A stretch of DNA of 51,284 nucleotides from a bacterium. GTDB lineage: Bacteria > Chloroflexota > Dormibacteria > UBA8260 > Bog-877. Positions 16,520 through 25,270 of this stretch are shown here, piece after piece. Both the position numbers and the translations under genes were made by a program. The notes under the pieces are model-generated. The model saw only the letters and a list, made by a program, of their open reading frames with translations, made no database searches and was not told the DNA's origin. The stretch covers positions 1-51,284 of the forward strand of contig JAKABA010000016.1 of the NCBI GenBank assembly GCA_021802115.1, read 5' to 3'. Numbering within the stretch: the first letter of the stretch is position 1; each line of letters begins with the position of its first letter.

Positions 16520-17904
16520 GGTGCGTCTCCTTCGAAAATCTCGAGGCTGGGCGGAGAGCCCGACTCCCACTCGTCCCCCTGATGCCTGCCGCCGGTGGTC
16601 GGTAGGACCTCGAGGGCAAGGTCGCCCAGGGGCGAGAAGCCGAGCAGGAGAGTGTCGTTGAGGCGGGCGCCGGCGGCCATAGCCACCGCGCGCACCGAAT
16701 TTCGCGTCGGCTGCGAGCCCTGGTGAGCCAGGCTCACCGGGCCCCACCGGCTAGTGAAGGTCCGGCGCCCTCCCTGCGCCAATCCAAGGCCCTGGGCAAG
16801 GGATGCCGGGATCTCAGCCTGGCCACCCTCCAGCACGTCCTGGTCGACGCGTACGCGCAGCCACAGCCGCTCCGGTCCCGGGGAGCGAACGCCGGCGAGC
16901 TTCACGTTTCTGGCTGGGATCGCTGGGCGCCGGCGAGGCGCCCTCTTGGCCGCACGGCGATGTTCCTCGTCCCAGCCAGGAAGACACACCGCGCCCAGCT
17001 TGGTCCGGGCGAAACGGTGGGATCGAAGGGCTGCTGCCAGCCCCATCTCATCCGCCGCACGCCCGCCGGCGGCGAGATCCCGCGAGATCTGCTCAACGGT
17101 GCGAGGCGAACTATGGGCGTCGAGAAGGCGTTCGACCACGTCCACCAGGGGACCGGAAACCACCACCGCCAGGTCGTGGACGACAATCGCCCCACTGGCT
17201 GCGAGCCAGGGCGCCAGCTGGTCGGTATTGATCATCAGTCCGGTGAGCTCATTCTCGACATCGGCCATCGGGCGGACGCCGCCGTCAGCTGCCAGGCACT
17301 CGGCCGTGAGGCGCAGAGCCCGTCTGGGCTCAAGGGCGAGCCAGGGCGGCCGGCCGGGTACGGCCGCGTAGGGACCAGCCAGCCACGGCAGCAGCTCTGC
17401 AGCCGGCGTCACCTGGGCGCCGAGTTCGGTCAGCAGGTCGGCCATGAGGTCTGTGGTGGTGACCCCGCCGAGTTGGCTCCGAAGGGTGCGGACCGCCCAG
17501 GACAGCGGCCCAGGCGCTTCATCGAAGGCCCTGCGAATCCGCGCCCCGGCGCTGCGGACCACCTGACGGACGCGCTCAGGGGACACGCCCTCGGCAGCAC
17601 CGAGCTTGGCCCGGGACCCCGGCTCCGGCGGCAGGGCCCAAGCCGCGAACCGCCGCTGAGCGCGCTCGTCGCCGGCCGCTGTCAACAGCGCCGCTGCGGC
17701 CGCGGTCAGGTCGAGCGCCCACGGCGCGTACAGACGCAGCAGCCGGGTAGATGCGCCCCGCACAGGGTGAGGTTCTCTCCCGCGGCGCTTCTCCAACAGG
17801 GCCTCCACCAGCGGCTGGCGCGCGAGTCCGCGCTCAAAACCTATCAGGAGGGCCAGCTCCTCCTCCCCCAGATCGGCTGCGCGTTGCAGCCCCTCGACAG
17901 CCAC
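16516..17904 (-). CDS. Sigma-region-4-like HTH protein, first gene of the operon
   Basis: 462 residues from GTG 17904. A helix-turn-helix like sigma-70 region 4 spans about residues 98-127 (AKLGAAEGVSPERVRQVVRS). The usual region-2 core-binding signature is absent, so this is not an ordinary sigma factor. The middle (about 140-300) contains two winged-helix-like repeats (TTDLMADLLTELGAQVTP, VRPMADVENELTGLMI). The C-terminal 120 residues form a beta-rich segment (RLWLRVRVDQDVLEGGQ, EIPASLAQGLGL). It may sense or bind DNA and control the operon (inference). It leads the cluster and its stop overlaps the next ATG. Confidence 0.75.
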   Translation of the reverse strand: MAVEGLQRAADLGEEELALLIGFERGLARQPLVEALLEKRRGREPHPVRGASTRLLRLYAPWALDLTAAAAALLTAAGDERAQRRFAAWALPPEPGSRAKLGAAEGVSPERVRQVVRSAGARIRRAFDEAPGPLSWAVRTLRSQLGGVTTTDLMADLLTELGAQVTPAAELLPWLAGPYAAVPGRPPWLALEPRRALRLTAECLAADGGVRPMADVENELTGLMINTDQLAPWLAASGAIVVHDLAVVVSGPLVDVVERLLDAHSSPRTVEQISRDLAAGGRAADEMGLAAALRSHRFARTKLGAVCLPGWDEEHRRAAKRAPRRRPAIPARNVKLAGVRSPGPERLWLRVRVDQDVLEGGQAEIPASLAQGLGLAQGGRRTFTSRWGPVSLAHQGSQPTRNSVRAVAMAAGARLNDTLLLGFSPLGDLALEVLPTTGGRHQGDEWESGSPPSLEIFEGDAP

Positions 17905-17910
17905 CGGCCA

Positions 17911-17916
17911 AGGATA
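17911..17916 (-). promoter_or_regulatory. -10 box of the five-gene operon (leaderless)
   Basis: TATCCT on the minus strand lies 6 nt before the GTG at 17904. No Shine-Dalgarno is visible, so the first gene is probably translated from a leaderless message. Confidence 0.45.
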
Positions 17917-18092
17917 GCGGGCGACACGGCCTCGCCGTCCGCGGTAGCCCGGGCTGCGATACGCCCACTCTGACCTCAGGGCTCATCGGTGAGCTGACCG
18001 CTTCCCCGAGGGGACCGGGGGGCCTGCCGCGCCAACTGTCTGAGAGGTGGGCAGGCCAACGCCCGAGCGGGGCCGGCGCTTCGACGCCCCGG

Positions 18093-18710
18093 TCAGTCCG
18101 GATCGCCCAGAGCCCAGCGCTCCAGCGGCTTGCGGGCCAGGAAGACGAGCACCACCGCGAGCACCGCGGCCACCACCGCCAGCACCACCCCGATCAGCCC
18201 GATCGTGCCACTGAGGTGTTGGTAGGCCTTCCCCAGCTCGAAGCCGAGCAGGCCGTAGGCGGTCGCCCAGGCGATCCCCCCCAGGGCGTTGAAGAGCAGA
18301 TAGGTGGGCCAGCGCATCTCGCCGGCCCCGGCCAGGATCGCGCCGAAGGTCCGCAGCACCGAGAGGAAGCGGGCCACGAACACCGCCAGCCGCCCGCGCC
18401 GGGCGAAAAAGCGGTCCAGCAGCAGCAAGCGGCGATGGTCGAGGCCGACGAAGCGCCCCCAGCGCTCCAGCAGCCGCCGCCCGAAGAAATAGCCGATCCC
18501 GTAGCCGAAGTTGTCGCCCACGATGGCCCCTATGGCCGCCATCAGGATGACCACCGGAAGGCTCAGCCGCCCGGTCTCGGCCGAGTAGACCGCGGCCAGG
18601 ATCAGCATGGTCTCGCCCGGGAAGGGAATCCCGGTCGACTCCACCATCGGCGCCAGCAGCACCGCCACGTAGCCGTAGACGTGAATCAGGTGTCCGGGGC
18701 TGAGGTTCAC
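18093..18710 (-). CDS. DedA/VTT-family membrane protein
   Basis: 205 residues from GTG 18710, which overlaps the stop of the DUF72 gene (GTGA). The family motif near the N-terminus is clear (ESTGIPFPGETML), as are GDNFGYGIGYFFGR and VARFLSVLRTFGAILAG. Several hydrophobic helices end in VVLAVVAAVLAVVLVFLARK. DedA proteins act as inner-membrane phospholipid or undecaprenyl-phosphate flippases in several bacteria; the substrate here is unknown. Proline of the usual RxxPxxR motif is replaced by Ser (FLSVLR), which may matter for transport. Confidence 0.9.
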   Translation of the reverse strand: MNLSPGHLIHVYGYVAVLLAPMVESTGIPFPGETMLILAAVYSAETGRLSLPVVILMAAIGAIVGDNFGYGIGYFFGRRLLERWGRFVGLDHRRLLLLDRFFARRGRLAVFVARFLSVLRTFGAILAGAGEMRWPTYLLFNALGGIAWATAYGLLGFELGKAYQHLSGTIGLIGVVLAVVAAVLAVVLVFLARKPLERWALGDPD

Positions 18711-19594
18711 GAGGCAGGCTGGTCCGCGTACGGGAGTTGAGGCTCTTCGATGGCCGCCGCGGCGGGCTCGAGTGGGGGATAGTCGAGGCCCAGCAGATGG
18801 GCCATCTGCAGCCCATTTATGACCGCGTAGTTGGCCCGGTTGTTGTTGAAGAGGAGCTCCACCTCGGCCACATGCTCGGCCAGCTTTCGGATCGGCTCCA
18901 CCCATTCCCTGAGCTCAGCTTCCGAGTACAGGTAGTCGAAGCGGTCGGCGGAGCTGGCCCCGCCCCGGTACCAGGTCTGGCGGTTTCGGCCGTGGAAGCG
19001 GACCACCGCCAGCCTCTGGTCGGTCACCCTGAGCAGGGTGGGGAAGGATCCCGACCCGATCTGGGGCTCGTCCACGGCGCAGAGGCAGAGCCGGGCCTCT
19101 GAGAGCAGCTCCAACAGCTGGGGCAGACCCTCTGGTTCGGCCCAGGAGCGGTGGCGGAACTCGACCACCACCAGGTCCTCCAGGTGGCGCTCGCGCAGCC
19201 GCGCCAGCCGGTCCAGGTTGAGCGGGGAGGCGGTGAACCAGGAGGGGAACTGGTAATGGACCGCCCTCAGCTTGCCGCTCTCCCGGAGCGGGCCGAGGGC
19301 GGCGAGGAAGCCCTTCTCCTCGGCCGCGGTGGGCTCCCGCGCCACCCCGCCCTCGCGCTGGTGGTAGGTGAGTGCCCGGTAGGCCTTGATGTTGAAGCGG
19401 AAGTCGGCCGGGGTCTGCTGCGCCCAGGCCGAGGTCCGGCTCGGCTGGGGGATGGCGTAGTAGCTGCTGTCGATCTCCACCATGGGAAAGAAGCGGGCGT
19501 AGTAGGCCAGCCGCGCCGCAGCGGGCAGCCCCGGCGGATAGAAGCCCTGGTGGTCACTCCAGTTGCAGGTCCCCACCGCCAGCTGTGCTGTCAT
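18707..19594 (-). CDS. DUF72 (YecE-like) TIM-barrel protein
   Basis: 295 residues. Family landmarks are the start (LAVGTCNWSDHQGFYPPG), EIDSSYYAIPQ, FRFNIKAYRALTYHQ, VVEFRHRSW, VRFHGRN and LLFNNNRANYAVING. The biochemical role of DUF72 is unknown; the fold is a TIM barrel. It shares a 4-bp overlap with the downstream DedA gene, so they form a two-gene operon. It is divergent from the PPOX-type gene at 19653. Confidence 0.9.
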   Translation of the reverse strand: MTAQLAVGTCNWSDHQGFYPPGLPAAARLAYYARFFPMVEIDSSYYAIPQPSRTSAWAQQTPADFRFNIKAYRALTYHQREGGVAREPTAAEEKGFLAALGPLRESGKLRAVHYQFPSWFTASPLNLDRLARLRERHLEDLVVVEFRHRSWAEPEGLPQLLELLSEARLCLCAVDEPQIGSGSFPTLLRVTDQRLAVVRFHGRNRQTWYRGGASSADRFDYLYSEAELREWVEPIRKLAEHVAEVELLFNNNRANYAVINGLQMAHLLGLDYPPLEPAAAAIEEPQLPYADQPAS

Positions 19595-19639
19595 TCCAGG
19601 ATCCTCGCAGGTGGGCCTTCAAAGCGCATCCGAATCGGC

Positions 19640-19645
19640 TAATTT
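19640..19645 (+). promoter_or_regulatory. -10 box of the PPOX-type gene (leaderless)
   Basis: TAATTT ends 7 nt before ATG 19653 with no ribosome-binding site, as in leaderless genes. A -35 element is not obvious. Confidence 0.4.
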
Positions 19646-19652
19646 AGACACC

Positions 19653-20048
19653 ATGAGTATCAAGCTGAGCCCGACCCAAGCCGACTTTCTGCGCCGCCGC
19701 CAGTTCGCCCACCTGGCCACCGTGAATCCCGACGGAAGCCCCCATGTGACCCCGTTGTGGGTCGACACCGACGGAGAGTCGGTGCTGCTAAACACCGCCC
19801 TGGGCCGGGTCAAGACCCGCAACCTGGAGCGCGACCCCAGGCTGGCGATCTCGATCACTGACTGCGAGAATCCCTACTCCCAGCTGACCGTGAGCGGTCG
19901 CGCCGAGCTGGTCCAGGAGGGCGCCGAGGAGCACATCCGCCAGTTTCAGTACAAGTACCAGGGCAACCGCGACTTCAAGCTCGCCCCCGGCGAGCGCCGG
20001 GTCATCATCCGGGTTGTGGCCGAGCGGATCGGCGGCGACGTCGAGTAG
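19653..20048 (+). CDS. PPOX-class (pyridoxamine-5'-phosphate-oxidase-like) flavin/F420 protein
   Basis: 131 residues forming a split beta-barrel. Landmarks are FAHLATVNPDGSPHVTPLWVD, VLLNTALGRVKTRNLERDP, LTVSGRAELV and a C-terminal VIIRVVAERI. This is the signature of small PPOX-class F420- or FMN-dependent enzymes common in high-GC Gram-positives. The substrate is unknown. The gene is monocistronic, running opposite to the DUF72/DedA pair. Confidence 0.85.
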   Translation: MSIKLSPTQADFLRRRQFAHLATVNPDGSPHVTPLWVDTDGESVLLNTALGRVKTRNLERDPRLAISITDCENPYSQLTVSGRAELVQEGAEEHIRQFQYKYQGNRDFKLAPGERRVIIRVVAERIGGDVE

Positions 20049-20341
20049 ATCCGGCCCCCCTCTTCTGGTCGACCGCCACCGCTCACCCAAGTGCGGCTGA
20101 CCGGGCCGAACGGGCAGGTGCCACCTAGCTGGGCAAGCTGGCCTGGGGGCTCCGCCCCCGGCATTGGCGCTCCCCAACGCGTATCTCGGCACCCACTTGC
20201 GGGTCCCAGGGAGAACCTGGATCTCGTCGGGCGACTCGGCGGCGGACGCTGGTCGCCTGATGTCCGCGAGTGGCGTTGGGATCAGCCGCAACCGGGCATG
20301 ATCCCCAAAGAAGAATCAGATAAATAGGAGAGGTTGTGTCA

Positions 20342-20596
20342 ATGCGCATCAAAGCCACCGAGGCGAGCCGCGGGTTCTCCGCCCTCCTAAACCGGGTCTC
20401 GTCCGGAGAGACGGTGGAGGTGGATCGCCACGGGGAGCTCGTGGCAGTTGTGAAGCCACCCGTGGGCCCGCCTCTGCCTGGCGACGCCCTCCTCGACATC
20501 CTTGGTCGGCTGCCCCAGTTCGAGGATGGCTTCGCCAGCGACATCGAGCTGCTCTCTCGGGTGGCGGCGAGTGGAGGAGACCCATGGCCGTCCTGA
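20342..20596 (+). CDS. Phd/YefM-type antitoxin
   Basis: 84 residues from ATG 20342, placed 8 nt after GGAGAGG. A GTG at 20336 is too close to that site. The N-terminus (IKATEASRGFSALLNRV, then GETVEVDRHGELVAVVKP) is the Phd/YefM DNA-binding fold and the C-terminus is the toxin-binding tail. Its stop at 20596 overlaps the PIN toxin ATG at 20584, which places toxin and antitoxin in one unit. The toxin is broken, so the antitoxin may now be free-standing. Confidence 0.8.
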   Translation: MRIKATEASRGFSALLNRVSSGETVEVDRHGELVAVVKPPVGPPLPGDALLDILGRLPQFEDGFASDIELLSRVAASGGDPWPS

Positions 20597-20976
20597 TCGA
20601 CGCCTCTGTCCTGGTGGCGCAGGAGCGCGGCCGGCTGCGGCTGGTGGAGCTGATCCGCCCCCACCAGCGGTAGGCCATCTCCGCTATCACCGCGGCGGAG
20701 CTCATCCATGGTGTCCACCTGGCCGATGGCGCCCGCGCCCAGCAGCTCTCCGCCTTGGTCGAGAAGCTGCTGGCCGCACTCTCCGCGCTGCCGGTCGATC
20801 TCTTGGTGGCGCGCGCCTCCGGCCGGCTGTCAGCGGCGCTGGCGGCAGCGGGGGCATCGGTCAACTCCAGCAATGTCTGGATAGGAGCCCCGGCGATCGC
20901 GCGTGGCCTGGAGGTCCTGGCGCTGGATAGTGCCTTCGATCGCATCCCCGGCGTCCGAAGGGCCAGCGTCGATTGA
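20584..20976 (+). pseudogene. VapC PIN toxin with internal stop codon
   Basis: From ATG 20584 the frame gives MAVLIDASVLVAQERGR and reaches TAG at 20671-20673 (codon 30). The same frame then reads on as a normal PIN protein (AISAITAAELIHGVHLAD) to TGA 20974-20976. One base change explains the stop. The first Asp (LIDAS) and the Glu (AAELIHG) remain. The expected Asp of the DLWIAA-like motif is Asn (SNVWIGA), so the active site was damaged as well. The remaining fragment from 20755 is too short to be active. Confidence 0.85.
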
Positions 20977-21036
20977 GTGCGGCCGGCGCCGGCCCGGGAC
21001 CTGCGGGCGGCCACAGCGTCCGGCGCGCCCTCTGAA

Positions 21037-22041
21037 CTAGGCTTGCGGCCGACTCGGGCCGCCGCCCGACCCTTCGGCTGCGGCGGCTATCTGGTCCAGC
21101 TCTTCGGCGGTCAGCTCGATGTCGGCCGCCGCCACCCAGCCGTCCACCTGCTCCGCGCGCCTGGCCCCCACGATGGCCCCGGTCACCCCCGGCCAGGCCA
21201 GGGTCCATGCCACCGCCACCGCGGCCACCGACACCCCACGGCGATCAGCGATCGGCCGCAGCGCCTCGGCCAGCTCCAGGTTGCGCCGCAGCCGCTCACC
21301 CTGGAACTCGGGGTCGCGGGAGCGCCAATCGTCGGGACGCAGGCTGGCCGCCCGGTCCCAGCTGAAACCGCCGCTGAGCAGGCCGGCCTGCATCGGGCTG
21401 TAGACGATGACCCCGGTCCGGTGCTCCCGACACCAGGGGATCACATCGGCAGCTGCCTCCCGCTTGATCAACGAGAACGGCGGTTGCAGGGAGTCGACAT
21501 GCCCCAGTCGCTCGGCCACTTCCAGCTCCGACACGTCGTGATTCGAGAGCGCCGCGGCCCGGATCTTGCCCGCCTGCTTCAGCTCCAGCAGAGTGCCCCA
21601 GTACTCCTCCAAAGGGGTGCCGTCCTGGGCCGGCCAGTGCATCTGGTAGAGGTCGACACGCTCCACCTTGAGCCGGCGCAGGGAGGCTTCGAGCTCGGCG
21701 CGGATGGACTCCGGGCGGCCCACCTCGCGAGGCGGCCGGCTGCGGTCATGCGGATCCCAGACCAGGCCGCACTTGGTGAAGACGTAGGGTCTGTCCGCCT
21801 CGGGGATGCCCTCCAGAGCCCGGGCGACCACCTCCTCGGAATGGCCGAGCCCGTAGACCGCGGCGGTGTCGATCCAGTTGACCCCGGAGTCCAGCGCCCG
21901 CCGGATCGCCTGGATCGATTCCAGGTCATCCTGCTGCCCCCAGGCAAACGCCCAGCCGCCACCGCCCACCGCCCAGGCCCCGAACCCGACTCTGGTTATC
22001 GCCATGCCGGTTTGGCCCAGCTGCCTGCTTGTCAGCGCCAT
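21037..22041 (-). CDS. Aldo/keto reductase
   Basis: 334 residues from ATG 22041, with GGGAGG about 8 nt upstream. Family motifs are ITRVGFGAWAVGG, WIDTAAVYGLGHSEE (catalytic Asp and Tyr), VFTKCGL (Lys), LYQMHWP (His), AAALSNHDV and GAIVGARRAEQV (NADPH site). It is an NAD(P)H-dependent carbonyl reductase of the AKR superfamily (YajO/AKR11-like). The substrate cannot be deduced. Divergent from korA with about 145 bp between. Confidence 0.92.
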   Translation of the reverse strand: MALTSRQLGQTGMAITRVGFGAWAVGGGGWAFAWGQQDDLESIQAIRRALDSGVNWIDTAAVYGLGHSEEVVARALEGIPEADRPYVFTKCGLVWDPHDRSRPPREVGRPESIRAELEASLRRLKVERVDLYQMHWPAQDGTPLEEYWGTLLELKQAGKIRAAALSNHDVSELEVAERLGHVDSLQPPFSLIKREAAADVIPWCREHRTGVIVYSPMQAGLLSGGFSWDRAASLRPDDWRSRDPEFQGERLRRNLELAEALRPIADRRGVSVAAVAVAWTLAWPGVTGAIVGARRAEQVDGWVAAADIELTAEELDQIAAAAEGSGGGPSRPQA

Positions 22042-22185
22042 GCTCCTGCCTCCCACTGGGACCCGCCCAGGTCCGCGACCCAGGGCCCCACGATACCGAC
22101 GCCGCCGCCACGGTCGCGGGGGCCCAAGAAAGCCAGGCGATAGGATGGAGGCGTCGGCGCAGGGTGGGCTTACCTGGATGGGGAG

Positions 22186-24039
22186 ATGAGCTTGGCGGAC
22201 GATCCCGGGCTGGACCTGAACATGGTCTTCGCCACGGTCAACGGATCGGGCAGCCAGTCGGCCAACCTGGTGCTGACCCGGGCGCTGTTCGCGATGGGCA
22301 TTCCAGTCGCCCCCAAGAACGTGTTCCCCTCAAACATCGAGGGCCTGCCCACCTGGTTCTTCCTGCGGGCAAACAGCCAGGGCTACCTGGCGGGGCGCCG
22401 GCGGGCCGACCTGCAGGTGTGCCTCAACCGCAACACCTTCGAGCGCGACCTGGACCGGCTGGAGGACGGCGGAGTGCTGATCTACGAGCAGGCCTACTCC
22501 GCCCCCAACCTGGACCAGAAGCGGCAAATCCACGTGTACCCGGTCCCCTTCGCCCGGCTGGCCAAGGAGTCGTTCGAGGACCAGGGCCTGCGCCAGTACC
22601 TGACCAACATGCTGTACGTGGGAGTCGTGGCCGAGCTGCTGGGGATGCCGGACTCGGCCCTGGAGCAGGCCCTGGCTCGCCAGTTCCGCAACAAGCCCAA
22701 GGCGGCCGGCGCCAACCTGGCGGCGATCCGGCTGGGCCGGGGTTACTTCCGGGAGAACCTGGTCAAGAGCGACTCCCTCCAGCTGCGAGAGCTCGACGGG
22801 ACCACCGGCAAGCTGCTGCTGGAGGGCAACCAGGCGGTCTCCCTGGGCGCCCTGATGGGCGGCTGCACCGTCTTCGCCTGGTACCCGATCACCCCCAGCT
22901 CATCGGTCGGTGAGCACCTTGGCTCGCTGGCGGACCGCTTCCGGGTCGACCCCGCCACCGGGGAGCGCCGGATCGCGATCGTGCAGGCGGAGGATGAGCT
23001 GGCGGCGGCCGGGATGGTCCTGGGCGCCGGCTGGGCCGGGGCGAGGGCGATGACGGCGACCTCAGGGCCGGGCATCTCCCTGATGGCGGAGTTCGTCGGG
23101 CTGGGCTATTTCGCCGAGATCCCCGGAGTGTTCGTGGACATCCAGCGGGTGGGGCCCTCCACCGGGCTCCCCACCAGGACCCAGCAGGGCGACCTCAGCT
23201 TCGCCTACTCCCTCTCCCACGGGGACACCCGGCACCCGATCCTGCTGCCCGCCGACCCTCTGGAGTGCTACGACTTCACCCAGCAGGCCCTGGATCTGGC
23301 CGACCAGCTCCAGACACCGGTGTTCGTGCTCTCTGACCTGGACCTCGGGATGAACCTCTGGATGACCGATCCGCCGCCCTACCCGGAGCGTCCCTTCGAT
23401 CGGGGCAAGGTGCTGTCGGCCGAGGACCTGCAGCACCTGGAGCGCTTCGAGCGCTACCGGGACCGCGACGGCGACGGCGTTGCGGCCCGCACCCTGCCCG
23501 GTACCAGGCACCCTCTGGCCGCCTACTTCGTGCGCGGCAGCGGCCACGACGAGGCCGCCCGCTACACCGAGAGCGAGGCGGTCTACCCCAGGGTCATGGA
23601 GCGGCTGCGCCGGAAATTGGACGCGGGGCTGGCGCTTTTGCCCGAGCCGCTGGATTACGGCGGCGGGGACGCCGAGGTGGGCATCCTCGCCTATGGCAGC
23701 TCCCATGCCGCCGTGGTCGAAGCCCAAGACCAGCTCCGGGCGCTGGGGCTCGCCACCGCCTACCAGCGGGTGCGCTCGCTGCCTCCGGCCCCGGCGGTCG
23801 CCGACTTCTGCACCCGCCACCGCCGGGTCTACCTGGTGGAACAGAACCGGGACGCCCAGATGTTCCACATCCTGCGCTCCGAGCTGGCCCCCGAGGCGGC
23901 TCTCAGCCTGAGCCCGATCCTCCACTCCGACGGCTACCCGCTGTTCGCGGCGGACGTCACCCGAGCCATCGCCAAGGCGGAGGGGCTGAGTGGACCGCTG
24001 GCGGAACGCCGCCTGGCCCTGAGCGGGAGCCGGAGCTGA
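22186..24039 (+). CDS. korA: 2-oxoacid:ferredoxin oxidoreductase, fused gamma-alpha subunit
   Basis: 617 residues. The gamma (catalytic-domain III) part occupies about 1-190 (TVNGSGSQSANLVLTRAL). The alpha part contains the coenzyme-A/TPP-interface motif YPITPSS near residue 232, AEDELAAAGMVLGA, TATSGPGISLM and QRVGPSTGLPTRTQQGDL. The C-terminal domain has GSSHAAVVEAQ and VEQNRDAQM. This layout matches the actinobacterial KorA type acting on 2-oxoglutarate, although pyruvate cannot be excluded. The TGA overlaps the ATG of korB (TGATG). No separate ferredoxin (delta) gene is adjacent. A TAGGAT box at about 22141 may be the -10. Confidence 0.92.
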   Translation: MSLADDPGLDLNMVFATVNGSGSQSANLVLTRALFAMGIPVAPKNVFPSNIEGLPTWFFLRANSQGYLAGRRRADLQVCLNRNTFERDLDRLEDGGVLIYEQAYSAPNLDQKRQIHVYPVPFARLAKESFEDQGLRQYLTNMLYVGVVAELLGMPDSALEQALARQFRNKPKAAGANLAAIRLGRGYFRENLVKSDSLQLRELDGTTGKLLLEGNQAVSLGALMGGCTVFAWYPITPSSSVGEHLGSLADRFRVDPATGERRIAIVQAEDELAAAGMVLGAGWAGARAMTATSGPGISLMAEFVGLGYFAEIPGVFVDIQRVGPSTGLPTRTQQGDLSFAYSLSHGDTRHPILLPADPLECYDFTQQALDLADQLQTPVFVLSDLDLGMNLWMTDPPPYPERPFDRGKVLSAEDLQHLERFERYRDRDGDGVAARTLPGTRHPLAAYFVRGSGHDEAARYTESEAVYPRVMERLRRKLDAGLALLPEPLDYGGGDAEVGILAYGSSHAAVVEAQDQLRALGLATAYQRVRSLPPAPAVADFCTRHRRVYLVEQNRDAQMFHILRSELAPEAALSLSPILHSDGYPLFAADVTRAIAKAEGLSGPLAERRLALSGSRS

Positions 24040-25067
24040 TGGCAACTGCGGTGCGGGTCAACTCCATCGGGCTCGGCCGGGAGGAATACAAGGGCCTGCC
24101 CACCACCCTCTGCGCGGGCTGTGGCCACAACTCGATCACCAACCACATCGTGAAGGCGCTCTACGAGAGCGGGGTGGATCCCTACTCATTGGCCAAGATG
24201 AGCGGGATAGGCTGCTCCTCCAAGGCGACCGCCTACTTCCTGGAACGCTCCCACGCCTTCAACGCCGTCCACGGGCGGATGCCCTCGGTCACCACCGGCG
24301 CGGCCCTGGCCAACCGCCAGCTCACCTTCCTCGGGATCTCGGGCGACGGCGACACCGCCAGCATCGGGCTGGGCCAGTTCGCCCACCTGGTCCGGCGCAA
24401 CCTGGACTGTGCCTACGTGATCGAGGACAACGGCGTCTACGGCCTCACCAAGGGCCAGTTCTCCGCCACCGCCGACATCGGCTCGGTGCAGAAGCGCGGA
24501 GCGGTCAACGAGCTGGAGACCATCGACCTGGCCGCCCTGGCGATCCAGCTGGGGGCCACCTTCGTGGCCAGGAGCTTCTCCGGGGACGGGGCTCAGCTGG
24601 TGCCGCTACTGCGGGCCGCCCTGGCCCACCGCGGCACCGCGGTCCTGGACGTGGTCAGCCCCTGCGTCACCTTCAACGACCACGAGGGCTCGACCAAGAG
24701 CTACCAGTACGTCAAGGAGCACGACCTGGTGCTCCAGGAGATGGACTTCATCCCCCACCAGGAGGAGATCGCGGTCGAGTACCAAGAGGGCACCGCCATC
24801 GAGGTGACCATGCACGACGGGTCGCGGCTTTTGCTGCGCAAGCTGGGCCGGGAGCACGACCCCAGGGACCGCCTGCAGGCGCTGGCGGTGCTGGACCGCG
24901 GCCGCCAGGAGCACGAGATCGCGACCGGCCTGCTCTACGTCAATGAGGACTCGGTCGACTTCTGCACCCGGCAGCGGCTGCCGGAGGTACCCCTGCGGGA
25001 CCTTGCCGAGGCCGAGCTCCGGCCCAGCCGCGAGAGCTTCGAAGAGCTGCTGCGATCCTGGTCCTGA
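24039..25067 (+). CDS. korB: 2-oxoacid:ferredoxin oxidoreductase, beta subunit
   Basis: 342 residues, translationally coupled to korA. It binds thiamine diphosphate (GDGDTASIG through EDNGVYGLTKGQ) and one 4Fe-4S cluster through CAGCGHNS, GIGCSS and probably SPCVTF. The enzyme oxidatively decarboxylates a 2-oxoacid to acyl-CoA with reduced ferredoxin, or runs in reverse. Substrate is inferred to be 2-oxoglutarate from the fused KorA. Citrate synthase lies 1 kb downstream, which fits a TCA-cycle role. Confidence 0.93.
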   Translation: MATAVRVNSIGLGREEYKGLPTTLCAGCGHNSITNHIVKALYESGVDPYSLAKMSGIGCSSKATAYFLERSHAFNAVHGRMPSVTTGAALANRQLTFLGISGDGDTASIGLGQFAHLVRRNLDCAYVIEDNGVYGLTKGQFSATADIGSVQKRGAVNELETIDLAALAIQLGATFVARSFSGDGAQLVPLLRAALAHRGTAVLDVVSPCVTFNDHEGSTKSYQYVKEHDLVLQEMDFIPHQEEIAVEYQEGTAIEVTMHDGSRLLLRKLGREHDPRDRLQALAVLDRGRQEHEIATGLLYVNEDSVDFCTRQRLPEVPLRDLAEAELRPSRESFEELLRSWS

Positions 25068-25270
25068 GGGCGCGCGCCCGCTGAGCCGTTGGGCGGGCCC
25101 CCCGGGGCAGATGTGATCCGGCCGAGCGCCCAGGGGAGAGAACCCGGAGCCACGGCACGCTCTAAGCCCCAGTTCAGGTGCCTTGGGCCGGGTCAGGCTA
25201 GCCTCAGGGTAAGTCAGCCCCGGCTGCGCCACAGCCGGGACGCCATCTTGACCCTAGAGGAGAACAGCAG

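Noticed and set aside
18021..18057. GGCCTGCC/GGCAGGCC inverted repeat downstream of DedA
   Set aside because: A 21-nt loop and no T tract make it a poor terminator; noted only.
15563..18740. Long plus-strand frames opposite the five-gene operon and DedA
   Set aside because: Antisense shadows driven by high GC at third codon positions; the minus-strand products have clear motifs and overlaps.
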